A stretch of DNA of 64,000 nt. It comes from an uncultured Pirellula sp. GTDB taxonomy: Bacteria > Planctomycetota > Planctomycetia > Pirellulales > Pirellulaceae. Every line of letters starts with the position of its first letter. The stretch's first letter is position 1. Below are positions 17,379-25,647 of the stretch, in pieces. The stretch is taken from the NCBI GenBank assembly GCA_903892355.1, contig CAITIE010000011.1, positions 1 through 64,000 of the forward strand, given 5' to 3'. The translations under genes were made by a program, and so were the position numbers. The notes under the pieces were generated by a model. The model did no database searches. It saw only the letters and a program-made list of their open reading frames with translations, and was not told where the DNA came from.

Positions 17379-18440
17379 GTGACGAGTATCAATCTACATC
17401 CCACGAATCATCCTGACCGACTCGATCGCATTGTGATTGTCGGGAATGGTGGAGATTGCCATGTTGGGGCTCATTTCATGGAGGCGGCAGATCTTTTGGG
17501 GTGGACGTCCGAATTGGTGGACATTGAGCAGATTCCCTGTTCAAAGTGGCAGCTTCGAATTTATTGGAGGCTGTTAGGTCGTCGGGACCCGCGAGCGAGA
17601 GCGCTAGGGAAGCGTCTGTTGAGCACGTGTGATCGTGTTAAGCCAGATTGGGTGGTTGTGACTGGCCGAATCCCGCTCGATGGACCAACGATTCGCCGGG
17701 TAAAACAGCGAGGTATCCGGATTGCGAACTTCATGACCGATGATCCATGGAATCCAAAGTACCGCTGTCGATGGTTGCTGGACGCGTTGGCGGAATACGA
17801 TACAGTGTTTTCACCCAGAAAAGCGAATCTAGAGGATTTTCAACAAATATCGCCGAGTTTAGCGTCGTACCTTCCGTTCGCTTACAGTTCGAGTAAACAT
17901 GAGACGAAGGGTACCGGGGACGATATCCGCGAAGATCTCGGCGATGTGTTGTTTGTCGGTGGGGCCGATTCGGATCGGGTCGCTTATGCTCGGGCATTTC
18001 GACAGTCAGGAATGCGGGTAGTGCTTTTTGGGGGGCATTGGGACCGCTATCCGGATTTGATCGAATCATGGCAGGGCTTGGCGGATTTGAATACGATACG
18101 AGATGCTTGTTCTCGCTGTAAAATCACATTGGTTCTTCCACGGCACGCCAATCGAGATGGTCATGCGATGAGGTCCTATGAGTCAGCGGCATCGCGAGGG
18201 TGTATTCTGGCTGAAGACACCGACGATCATCGGGCTATGTATGGTATTGGGATTGGAGGAGAAATGCTATTTCGCGGATTGGCTGATATGGTGCAGAAAG
18301 CACGCCAGCTGGTAAACGATGACGGGGCTAGACGGTCCCGGAGACACGCAGTTTTTTCTCGAATCGTGGAGGAGGGGCGTAACACCTATTGCGATCGCTT
18401 GAAAACCATGGGAGCGAGCCTTTCTCGTTTGGATAGCTGA
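17379..18440 (+). CDS. CgeB-like glycosyltransferase family protein
   Basis: This protein of 353 residues begins with DRIVIVGNGGDCHVGAHFMEAADLLGW and contains FMTDDPWNPKYRCRWLLDALAEYDTVFSPRKANLEDF. Together with a C-terminal RSYESAASRGCILAEDTDDH segment, these match the spore maturation CgeB-like glycosyltransferase pattern. I propose the GTG at 17379 as start, since it follows ggagtggtgggg and lies just after the stop of the previous gene. The ORF track start at 17313 would overlap that gene by 50 bases. The stop is 1 base before the next ATG. The exact sugar is unknown. Confidence 0.72.
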   Translation: MTSINLHPTNHPDRLDRIVIVGNGGDCHVGAHFMEAADLLGWTSELVDIEQIPCSKWQLRIYWRLLGRRDPRARALGKRLLSTCDRVKPDWVVVTGRIPLDGPTIRRVKQRGIRIANFMTDDPWNPKYRCRWLLDALAEYDTVFSPRKANLEDFQQISPSLASYLPFAYSSSKHETKGTGDDIREDLGDVLFVGGADSDRVAYARAFRQSGMRVVLFGGHWDRYPDLIESWQGLADLNTIRDACSRCKITLVLPRHANRDGHAMRSYESAASRGCILAEDTDDHRAMYGIGIGGEMLFRGLADMVQKARQLVNDDGARRSRRHAVFSRIVEEGRNTYCDRLKTMGASLSRLDS

Positions 18441-18441
18441 G

Positions 18442-19971
18442 ATGCCGTTTCCATCAGTAACCTCAACAGCTGCCCCGAACTCACCGACAGTTCATCCGAA
18501 CCGAGGGGCAGGGGGAATTGTTCCCGCGGTATTCCCGCACCTTTACTGGGGTGTGTTAGCGGCAATCCTGGGATATTGCTACTTGAAGGCGGAAGAAACG
18601 GATGGGATCGTTCTTGTATTAGCGACGACGCTTGTGGTCCTATCGGCGATTCCATTATTCATATATTTGCGATTTCCCGAAAAGCACTCGGTGATCCCGG
18701 TATTCGCCTTTAACTCGCTGTATTACGGCCTCGCCTTCGGAATCGTTTCGTTCTTTTCCTTCGAACGAAAGTTTGAGCCCTTCCGCGAGGTTGGGAAACT
18801 CCAGTTTGCCCTAGGTGTTGTTATCCTGGGAGTGATCTCCCAGATGATTGGATACAAGCTAATCTCAATTCGCCTTCGCCAAAAAAGGCATATCGTTCGC
18901 AAGTCGATGGAGTTGACGCAAGAGGAACTAAGGGTCATCGGATGGGTTTTTACCGCAGGCGCCTTAGTCGCGATGGCTTTTGTTGATATTCTTCGAATTC
19001 CAACCTTCGGACAGTTGATACGACTGTTCTCTTTGGCTGGACCGTCCATTCTTTTTTACATGTTTCTTAAGAGGAAGCTGAGTCCGCTTGAGGCTTTTCT
19101 TTTTTTCGCGACAACTCTCTATTTGGTGTGGCAAGGATTCTTGACCGGGTCCTTTGCCGAGGGATTGCGATTCGGACTTATCTTAAGCCTTGTTGCATTG
19201 GTTTCGAAGCGGTTCTATATCTTTGTCTTATTGGTGGTTGTTTTTGGATCGCTCCTTTTTTTGATTAATCCCATCAAGATGCAGTACCGAAATCGAACAT
19301 GGTTTTCGAACGACGGTGGGCAGTTAACCTCCTTAGAAAAATCGGAGATTCTTATCGATTGCATCGTTCGGCACTGGGGTAGTAATCGAGAAGACGTTTC
19401 GTTTGTGACAGGTAATAAGGGGACCATCGATCGGCTAAATCAAATGGGGCTATTATTGGCCGTGGTCTCTAAGACGCCCTCGAGCGTTCCTTACTGGTAT
19501 GGTGAAACCATCTACGACATCATACCTAGTATGGTGCCACGCATTCTATGGCCAGGAAAGCCTATCAAGCGGTTTGGGAATGACTTTGGGCAACGGTACG
19601 GACTGCTGCACCATAGAGACAAAGCGACATCATTGAATCTACCGTGGGTTGTAGAGCTCTATGCAAATTTCGGATCCGTTGGAATTTTGGTCGGAATGTT
19701 CGTTATTGGATTGGCGTTTGGTTACATTGAGAATGTTTTGCTCAATAGAGATGTCGAAACGGGTACTGAAGTACTTTTGATTGGATTGTTTGCCCCATTG
19801 AGTTTTCCGGAATCGAATATCTCGCTTCTTTGGGGGGGGATTATTTTGGGATGGATTGCGATCCTTTCGACTGCCAAAATCTTTAAAGTCTTGGATCTCT
19901 TCCAGAGACGGAGGTTTGAGAGAAGGCTTGTAAGATTGAAGCAATTAGATCGTTCCCGACAGAAAATATGA
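18442..19971 (+). CDS. O-antigen/oligosaccharide repeat unit polymerase-like membrane protein (Wzy-like)
   Basis: This is a multi-pass membrane protein of 509 residues with about ten to twelve hydrophobic helices. It has a large hydrophilic loop (about residues 275-395) containing NQMGLLLAVVSKTPSSVPYWYGETIYDIIPSMVPRILWPGKP. That loop pattern is seen in oligosaccharide repeat polymerases of the EpsG/Wzy type, which join repeat units in the periplasm. Position in the cluster, with flippase upstream and Wzc-like kinase downstream, supports this role. Wzy proteins diverge strongly, so the call depends on topology and context more than on motifs. It overlaps the next gene by 4 bases (ATGA). Confidence 0.72.
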   Translation: MPFPSVTSTAAPNSPTVHPNRGAGGIVPAVFPHLYWGVLAAILGYCYLKAEETDGIVLVLATTLVVLSAIPLFIYLRFPEKHSVIPVFAFNSLYYGLAFGIVSFFSFERKFEPFREVGKLQFALGVVILGVISQMIGYKLISIRLRQKRHIVRKSMELTQEELRVIGWVFTAGALVAMAFVDILRIPTFGQLIRLFSLAGPSILFYMFLKRKLSPLEAFLFFATTLYLVWQGFLTGSFAEGLRFGLILSLVALVSKRFYIFVLLVVVFGSLLFLINPIKMQYRNRTWFSNDGGQLTSLEKSEILIDCIVRHWGSNREDVSFVTGNKGTIDRLNQMGLLLAVVSKTPSSVPYWYGETIYDIIPSMVPRILWPGKPIKRFGNDFGQRYGLLHHRDKATSLNLPWVVELYANFGSVGILVGMFVIGLAFGYIENVLLNRDVETGTEVLLIGLFAPLSFPESNISLLWGGIILGWIAILSTAKIFKVLDLFQRRRFERRLVRLKQLDRSRQKI

Positions 19972-20990
19972 CTTGTTTGCAGCATTATCAGCGCAAGCGT
20001 AGGCCGCATGCGAACTACAGTTTGGAGTTCATCTTCCAGGATGTTCGCGAGCGGCTCAGATCAAAACAACCCATCGACCTAATCGTTGCGCCCTACTTGA
20101 GCAAGGGAGTTTTCCGTCGTATTGGGATTGTCCTACACGCTTGGTGGTGTCAGCGTGGGATCATGCATGTGACCGGTGACATTAATTTCGCGGCGATACT
20201 CCTCAGGCCACGCTCCAGTGTATTAACGATACTCGACTGTGGTTTTGCAACGCGACGTGGGGCCATTACACGTACCCTGCTAAAGTTTTTCTGGCTCGAT
20301 TTGCCCGTTTCCCGAATGCGGTACATCACCACCATTTCCGAGTTCTCTAAGCAAGAAATAATACGACTGACCGGTTGTGCAGAAGAGAGAATCACCGTGA
20401 TTCCTGTGGCAATCTCGGACCAATTCGTTCCCGCGCCGAGGCGGTTACGAGAGGATGAACTCCCTCGAGTTTTGGTGGTTGGAACCGCTCGCAATAAAAA
20501 TATCCAGCGGATCGCTGAAGCGCTAAAAGGGATTCGTTGTCGGCTTCGCATTATCGGTGAACCCTCGACGGACGATCTCGCCGCGTTGAAAGTCAACGGT
20601 ATCGACTTTGAGAACGCAGTGGATTTGAGTTCGGCTCAGATTGTCGACGCGTATCGGCAGTGCGATCTATTGCTGTTCCCCTCCACGTACGAGGGGTTTG
20701 GAATGCCGATCCTCGAGGCGCAAGCGACTGGACGTCCCGTGGTAACAAGCAATGTTGCATCCATGCCTGATGTTGCTGGTGATGCTGCTTGTTTGGTCGA
20801 CCCATTTTCAACGGATGCGATACGGGATGGAGTCCTCAGGGTGATTGATGACGCCGATTATCGCGAGGAACTAGTTCGGCGGGGGTTCGAGAACGTGAAG
20901 AGATTTCACCCCGATGTGATCGCCGACGTATACTATTCGCTTTACCGTAAAATCGAAGATAGCCTGGTAGGCCGGAGTGGGCGAGGTTGA
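19968..20990 (+). CDS. Glycosyltransferase family 4
   Basis: This is a GT4 enzyme of 340 residues. The central ITTISEFSKQEIIRLTGCAEERITVIPVAISDQFVPAP and the C-terminal LLLFPSTYEGFGMPILEAQATGRPVVTSNVASMPDVAGDAACLVDPFS are classical for retaining mannosyl/rhamnosyl-type GT4 enzymes, with the EGFG...E pair binding the nucleotide sugar. The start ATG overlaps the polymerase stop by 4 bases and its own stop overlaps the next start by 4 bases, so it is embedded in a coupled operon. The sugar transferred is unknown. Confidence 0.9.
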   Translation: MTCLQHYQRKRRPHANYSLEFIFQDVRERLRSKQPIDLIVAPYLSKGVFRRIGIVLHAWWCQRGIMHVTGDINFAAILLRPRSSVLTILDCGFATRRGAITRTLLKFFWLDLPVSRMRYITTISEFSKQEIIRLTGCAEERITVIPVAISDQFVPAPRRLREDELPRVLVVGTARNKNIQRIAEALKGIRCRLRIIGEPSTDDLAALKVNGIDFENAVDLSSAQIVDAYRQCDLLLFPSTYEGFGMPILEAQATGRPVVTSNVASMPDVAGDAACLVDPFSTDAIRDGVLRVIDDADYREELVRRGFENVKRFHPDVIADVYYSLYRKIEDSLVGRSGRG

Positions 20991-22114
20991 GGATACTGCA
21001 TGCAGTAAGAGATTTGGATGCGCGATCCGGTGGGCCATCCCGATCTGTCACCGCTACCGCAGAGTACCTGTCACGCGAAGGAGTCGAGTGTGGTGTTCTC
21101 TACTCACGTCATAAGGGTGAGGTTTTCTACCGCGCTGGGAAAGTTGAGCGATTTGCTCGGCATGAGATTCCGGGTAAGGTGAGTGCAAGCAACCTGGATG
21201 CCGTGCTTTGCGACCGACAGATCGACGTGTTGCACATCCACGGAATTTGGACACGCTGGTTGCATCATGCGTGCGTCAATGCTTCGCGCCGATCGATACC
21301 TTATGCGATCGCACCACGCGGAATGTTAGAGCCTTGGGCAATGAAGCAGAAGTGGCTCAAGAAACGATTAGCGTGGTGGGCCTATCAACGACGTGACTTG
21401 CAATCCGCAGCGCGTATTCATGCCACCTCGGAACTCGAGAAACAGGCGATTGAGGCTTTGGGGATAAAGACAACCTGTGTTGTCATTCCAAACGGTGTGG
21501 AGATTCCAGAATCGGTTGCCGTACAACCCAAATCGCACGACTCCGGCAAGCGGCGAGTTTTGTTCCTGTCCCGGCTGCATCCCAAAAAGGGAGCGGACTT
21601 GCTGGTCGAGGCTTGGGCTCGCGTGCACCCTGTCGGATGGGAATGCGTGATTGCGGGTCCTGACGATTCCGGGTACGCCAACGAGATACAACGATTGATC
21701 GCGAAGTATCGATTGGAAGGATCGGTCACGGTGGCTCCGGAGATCGAGGATCAAGAAAAGTGGCAGGCTTATCGAGAGTCAAGTCTATTCGTATTGCCGT
21801 CGCACAGTGAAAATTTTGGATTGGTGGTCGCAGAAGCTTTCGGGGCCGGTTTGCCAGTGATCACGACGACGAAGACGCCTTGGGCAAGGGTGAACACCGA
21901 CATGAGTGGTTGGTGTGTGGAGGATACGATCGACGCAATCGCTTCGGCACTCCGTGAAGCGACGGGTTTCGATCCCCAAGTTTTAAGCGAAATGGGTGCG
22001 AGGGGACGCGCCGTGGTGGAACGCGAGTACTCGTGGGGAGCAACCGCGACCAAACTAAAGTGCATGTACCAAGCGATGGGCGATGCAAGAGCAGAGCGAA
22101 GCGGCTCTGTTTAG
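20987..22114 (+). CDS. Glycosyltransferase family 4
   Basis: This GT4 enzyme of 375 residues starts MRILHAVRDLDARSGGPSRSVTATAEYLS, a signature N-terminus with the Gly-rich acceptor loop. The segment PRGMLEPWAMKQKWLKKRLAWW is shared with many exopolysaccharide GT4 enzymes. The C-terminal domain reads RVLFLSRLHPKKGADLLVEAW and LFVLPSHSENFGLVVAEAFGAGLPVITT. The start here is TTG at 20987 inside an overlapping TTGA junction with the preceding gene; no better start lies nearby because the Rossmann strand begins immediately. It precedes the carbamoyltransferase by 56 bases. Confidence 0.9.
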   Translation: MRILHAVRDLDARSGGPSRSVTATAEYLSREGVECGVLYSRHKGEVFYRAGKVERFARHEIPGKVSASNLDAVLCDRQIDVLHIHGIWTRWLHHACVNASRRSIPYAIAPRGMLEPWAMKQKWLKKRLAWWAYQRRDLQSAARIHATSELEKQAIEALGIKTTCVVIPNGVEIPESVAVQPKSHDSGKRRVLFLSRLHPKKGADLLVEAWARVHPVGWECVIAGPDDSGYANEIQRLIAKYRLEGSVTVAPEIEDQEKWQAYRESSLFVLPSHSENFGLVVAEAFGAGLPVITTTKTPWARVNTDMSGWCVEDTIDAIASALREATGFDPQVLSEMGARGRAVVEREYSWGATATKLKCMYQAMGDARAERSGSV

Positions 22115-22170
22115 GGTGCTGACTGCGGTTTTTTTACAGGCCGATTGCTAATAGCGAAACCGATCCAATT

Positions 22171-23916
22171 ATGACAATCATCCTAGGACTGAACGCATAT
22201 CATGGGGATGCATCCGCGGCGCTGGTGCGCGATGGTGTTTTGCTGTCGGCGGTGGAGGAGGAGCGGTTCAATCGGATCAAGCATTGGGCAGGGTTCCCGA
22301 TCGAGTCGATTCGATATTGCCTAGAAAATGCTGGGATCGGGATTGGGGATGTCGACCACGTGGCGATCTCGTTCAATCCTAAAGCCAACCTCGCACGGCG
22401 GCTCGGGTATGTGTTTAGCCATTTGCCATCTGCGAGTGCCATCCTCGATCGACTCAAGAGGCAATCGCGTGTTCTGAGTTTGGAGGATCAACTCGCGAGT
22501 GGGCTGGGGGTAGCCCGTTCGGCGATTCGGGCCCAGTTTCATCGGATCGAACATCACCAAACCCACGTTGCCGCCGGGTTCTTGATCTCCCCGTTCGACG
22601 AGGCAGCGGTGCTGTCGATCGACGGCATGGGAGATTTTACCAGCACGATGACCGCTCACGCCAAAGGATGCAATTGGCAGGAGTTGAGCCGTGTCTACTA
22701 TCCTCACTCGTTGGGTTTCCTCTACACGGCCATCACCATGTACTTGGGATTCCCGTACTATGGCGATGAGTACAAGGTGATGGGGTTGGCACCGTATGGG
22801 GAACCGGAGTTTGTTGAGTTCTTCCGACGCATGATTCGGCCGGTCGGGGATACCTTTGAATTGAATCTCGATTACTTCACGCACCATCGTCATGGGATCA
22901 AAATGAAGTGGAATGACGGGGCGCCGATCATTGAACCGTTTTCCAGCGATCGGTTGGTCAAGGAACTAGGCCCAGCGCGGGGCAAAGGAGAGGAGTTGAC
23001 CTCGCGGCATGACAACATCGCAAAATCACTCCAGGTGGTCACCGAGGAAATCATAATTCACTTGCTCGAGCGGTTGCATGAAAGGACCAAGAGCGAGAAT
23101 GTCTGTATGACTGGAGGTTGCGCCATGAACTCGGTGGCCAATGGCAAAATCACCAGTCGGACACCGTTTAAGAACGTCTATGTCCCTGCGGGTGCTGCGG
23201 ACAATGGTACCGCGTTCGGTGCCGCCTTCTACGTTTGGAATCAGCGATTAGGGAAGCCAAGAGCGTTTGTGCAGGATCACGCGTATTTGGGCTATGAAGC
23301 GAGCGACGCCGAGTGCTTGTCAGCGATCCAGGCGTCGGGTTTGCCTTACGAGGAATTGGGAGAGGAAGCGTTAGTCGATCGAACCACCGATTTGATCTTG
23401 GATGGAAAGGTGGTCGGCTGGTTCCAGGGCCGCATGGAGTTCGGAGCCAGGGCACTTGGGAATCGTTCGTTGATTGCGGACCCTCGGCGAACCGACATGC
23501 GGGATATCATCAACTTGCGGATTAAGTTCCGCGAGAAATTCCGGCCGTTTGCACCGAGCATCTTGGAGGAGCATGTTGGTGAGTGGTTTGATATTTGTGA
23601 GCACGCGCCGTACATGGAGAAGGTGCTTCCCATCCGTCCCGAGAAGCGAGCGTTGATTCCTGCGGTCACGCATGTGGATGGAAGTGGTCGATTGCAATCG
23701 GTGTCGGCGAAAACGAATCCTTTGTACCATCGGCTCATCTCGCGGTTTTACGAGAAAACGGGGGTACCTATTCTGCTCAACACGTCGCTTAATGAGAACG
23801 AGCCGATCGTTCGGATCCCTTCTGAAGCGATATCTTGTTTTCTTCGCACGGATATGGACGTACTGGTGTTAGGGAATCGAATTGTTTCACGAGGAGGTAG
23901 GAAAAAGGGATCATGA
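22171..23916 (+). CDS. NodU/CmcH-family carbamoyltransferase
   Basis: This enzyme of 581 residues transfers a carbamoyl group from carbamoyl phosphate to a hydroxyl via a carbamoyl-adenylate. The N-terminal domain shows ILGLNAYHGDASAALVRDGVLLSAVEEERFNRIKHWAGFP, the HHQTHVAAGF metal/substrate motif and LSIDGMGDFTS. The C-terminal YrdC-like part has FQGRMEFGARALGNRSLIADPR and FRPFAPSI. NodU decorates Nod factors, so carbamoylation of a sugar in this polysaccharide is the natural reading. It overlaps the next gene by 4 bases. Family assignment is secure and the acceptor is unknown. Confidence 0.93.
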   Translation: MTIILGLNAYHGDASAALVRDGVLLSAVEEERFNRIKHWAGFPIESIRYCLENAGIGIGDVDHVAISFNPKANLARRLGYVFSHLPSASAILDRLKRQSRVLSLEDQLASGLGVARSAIRAQFHRIEHHQTHVAAGFLISPFDEAAVLSIDGMGDFTSTMTAHAKGCNWQELSRVYYPHSLGFLYTAITMYLGFPYYGDEYKVMGLAPYGEPEFVEFFRRMIRPVGDTFELNLDYFTHHRHGIKMKWNDGAPIIEPFSSDRLVKELGPARGKGEELTSRHDNIAKSLQVVTEEIIIHLLERLHERTKSENVCMTGGCAMNSVANGKITSRTPFKNVYVPAGAADNGTAFGAAFYVWNQRLGKPRAFVQDHAYLGYEASDAECLSAIQASGLPYEELGEEALVDRTTDLILDGKVVGWFQGRMEFGARALGNRSLIADPRRTDMRDIINLRIKFREKFRPFAPSILEEHVGEWFDICEHAPYMEKVLPIRPEKRALIPAVTHVDGSGRLQSVSAKTNPLYHRLISRFYEKTGVPILLNTSLNENEPIVRIPSEAISCFLRTDMDVLVLGNRIVSRGGRKKGS

Positions 23917-24668
23917 AGCGAGTCGTGAATTCAATTCTAAGAAAGTTTGGAGTGGAGGCGCATGGCATTGGCTATTTGGAGAAGCTTTCACGATCGAGTT
24001 TCAAAAATGATGCCTTCGAGGTGCAACAGAGCCTGTTTTCGGAGATAAGTAGTGGTCGCAAGGGAGAGGGAATCATCGTCGATGTGGGTGCGAATCGAGG
24101 TGGAACAGCTCTTCGCTATTTAGAGTTTAGTGACAAGGCTAAGATTCACTGCTTTGAGCCGACCCCTACCCACTTAGAGACACTACGAGAGAGGTTTCAT
24201 GGAAGCCCAAGAGTTCATGTGCATGAGTGCGGATTAGGTTCCATTCCTGGCACGATGACGATGCATATCAATCGCATGCAAGATACGAACTCATTGCTTG
24301 AGTCGACGCTCATAGGAGCTACATCTGACAAGAGTTGTGAAACCGTTGGTGAAATCGAGATTGAGATACGAACGCTTAATGATGAATGTCGTCGACTCGG
24401 ACTGGGAGCGATTGATCTGTTAAAGTTGGATGTGCAGGGGTTTGAACTCGAAGTTTTGCGCGGGGCTAGTGGCTTGTTGAATGATCGGAAGATCCAAGTG
24501 ATTTATACGGAAACATATTTCAAGCCACAGTATCACAAGCAACCGCTCTTTTGGGATGTTGGGGCCTATCTTGCTGACTTCGGTTTTTCGCTCGTCGATT
24601 TTTATGATTTGTATTACAACGACAAGCAGGTCCTGTGGGGGGACGCGATCTTCCGTTTAACGGAATAG
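23913..24668 (+). CDS. FkbM family methyltransferase
   Basis: This is a second FkbM methyltransferase of 251 residues, only distantly similar to the one at 8034. The SAM motif is IIVDVGANRGGTALRYLEF, followed by HCFEPTPTHLETLRERF and the signature LLKLDVQGFELEVLRGASGLL. It is translationally coupled to the carbamoyltransferase (ATGA overlap), which suggests that carbamoylation and methylation may modify the same residue, as in some nodulation and antibiotic sugars; this pairing is inference. Its 3' end lies 29 bases before the start of the fucosyltransferase-like gene. Confidence 0.88.
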   Translation: MKRVVNSILRKFGVEAHGIGYLEKLSRSSFKNDAFEVQQSLFSEISSGRKGEGIIVDVGANRGGTALRYLEFSDKAKIHCFEPTPTHLETLRERFHGSPRVHVHECGLGSIPGTMTMHINRMQDTNSLLESTLIGATSDKSCETVGEIEIEIRTLNDECRRLGLGAIDLLKLDVQGFELEVLRGASGLLNDRKIQVIYTETYFKPQYHKQPLFWDVGAYLADFGFSLVDFYDLYYNDKQVLWGDAIFRLTE

Positions 24669-24697
24669 TGCTTCCGGGGCGTTCGCTGGATTTCTCA

Positions 24698-25612
24698 ATG
24701 AATCACTCCAAAATACCAGATCGCTATGTTTGGGCTGACCTTCCGAGAGGAGGACTCGGCAATAAGCTTTTCGTTTGGGGCAACGCATATGTTGTTGCCG
24801 AGCGTAATCAAGTTCCACTGGTTGTTACCGGATGGAATAACCCCTTTGGTTTTCGTACCTTTTTAAAGGGAGGGGGGATTCGACGGTATGGTGCACTGTT
24901 TAGAAACTCTGGGGTTAAAAGGTCTCGGCTTCGAGAGTGGGAGAAATCAATCCAAGAGACTTTGGAAGAGCCCGCGCTTGAGACGCACCTGAAGATTGGT
25001 AGCAGGGCTCTGTTTTCTAAATTACCACCATGGCAAGACTGGTTCCAACCGTTGATTCCGTATCGGTCGATGGTGGTGCAAGGGTTTCATGCGATATTGA
25101 GCGAACGCGTTAAGGCAGAGACGAGTGGTTTGATTGGATCGCCCATTGCCATTCATGTTCGGCTTGGTGATTTCCGAAGGGTTGGCGTACACGAAGATTT
25201 CGCGAAGGTTGGGAACGCTAGAACGCCGATGGGTTATTTTTGTCGACTCGTCGAACGCATTCGTGACACGATAGGTTGGGATGCACCTGTCCGTATTTAT
25301 TCGGATGGTAGGAATAGTGAGTTGCAAGATCTACTTCGTATGCGTAACGTAACCAGAGCGAGAGATCGCAATCCCGTTCTTGATATGGTTGAAATGTCTC
25401 TTAGCAAGGTACTTATTCTGAGTGCGGGTAGTAGTTTCTCGCAGTGGGCGGCGTTTCTAGGTACCCAACCAGTGATAGCCCATTTTGAGCATTTTCATCA
25501 TCGAATTCGCGAACCATCGACAACCGTTTTTGAGGGGATTGCGAATCCGTACGAAGGAGAGTGGGATCCACTTTTGATTCGCAACTTAGTAGAAGAACTT
25601 CAGCGTGCATAA
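24698..25612 (+). CDS. GT11-like (alpha-1,2-fucosyltransferase family) glycosyltransferase
   Basis: This protein of 304 residues starts with the pattern YVWADLPRGGLGNKLFVWGNAYVVAERNQVPL, equivalent to the GGLGNQLF entry of GT11 enzymes. It has the donor-binding motif AIHVRLGDFRRVG in the place of the HxRRxD motif. The C-terminal ILSAGSSFSQWAAFLG also fits, where GT11 enzymes have SxSSFSWWAA. The genes for GDP-L-fucose lie 17 kb downstream. The ATG at 24698 was selected because the longer ORF overlaps the methyltransferase. The second Arg of the canonical HxRRGD is Leu here, so the exact activity should be treated as probable. Confidence 0.75.
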   Translation: MNHSKIPDRYVWADLPRGGLGNKLFVWGNAYVVAERNQVPLVVTGWNNPFGFRTFLKGGGIRRYGALFRNSGVKRSRLREWEKSIQETLEEPALETHLKIGSRALFSKLPPWQDWFQPLIPYRSMVVQGFHAILSERVKAETSGLIGSPIAIHVRLGDFRRVGVHEDFAKVGNARTPMGYFCRLVERIRDTIGWDAPVRIYSDGRNSELQDLLRMRNVTRARDRNPVLDMVEMSLSKVLILSAGSSFSQWAAFLGTQPVIAHFEHFHHRIREPSTTVFEGIANPYEGEWDPLLIRNLVEELQRA

Positions 25613-25647
25613 GCACAAAGTCGCTGGTTCGCATTGGACACTGGGTC

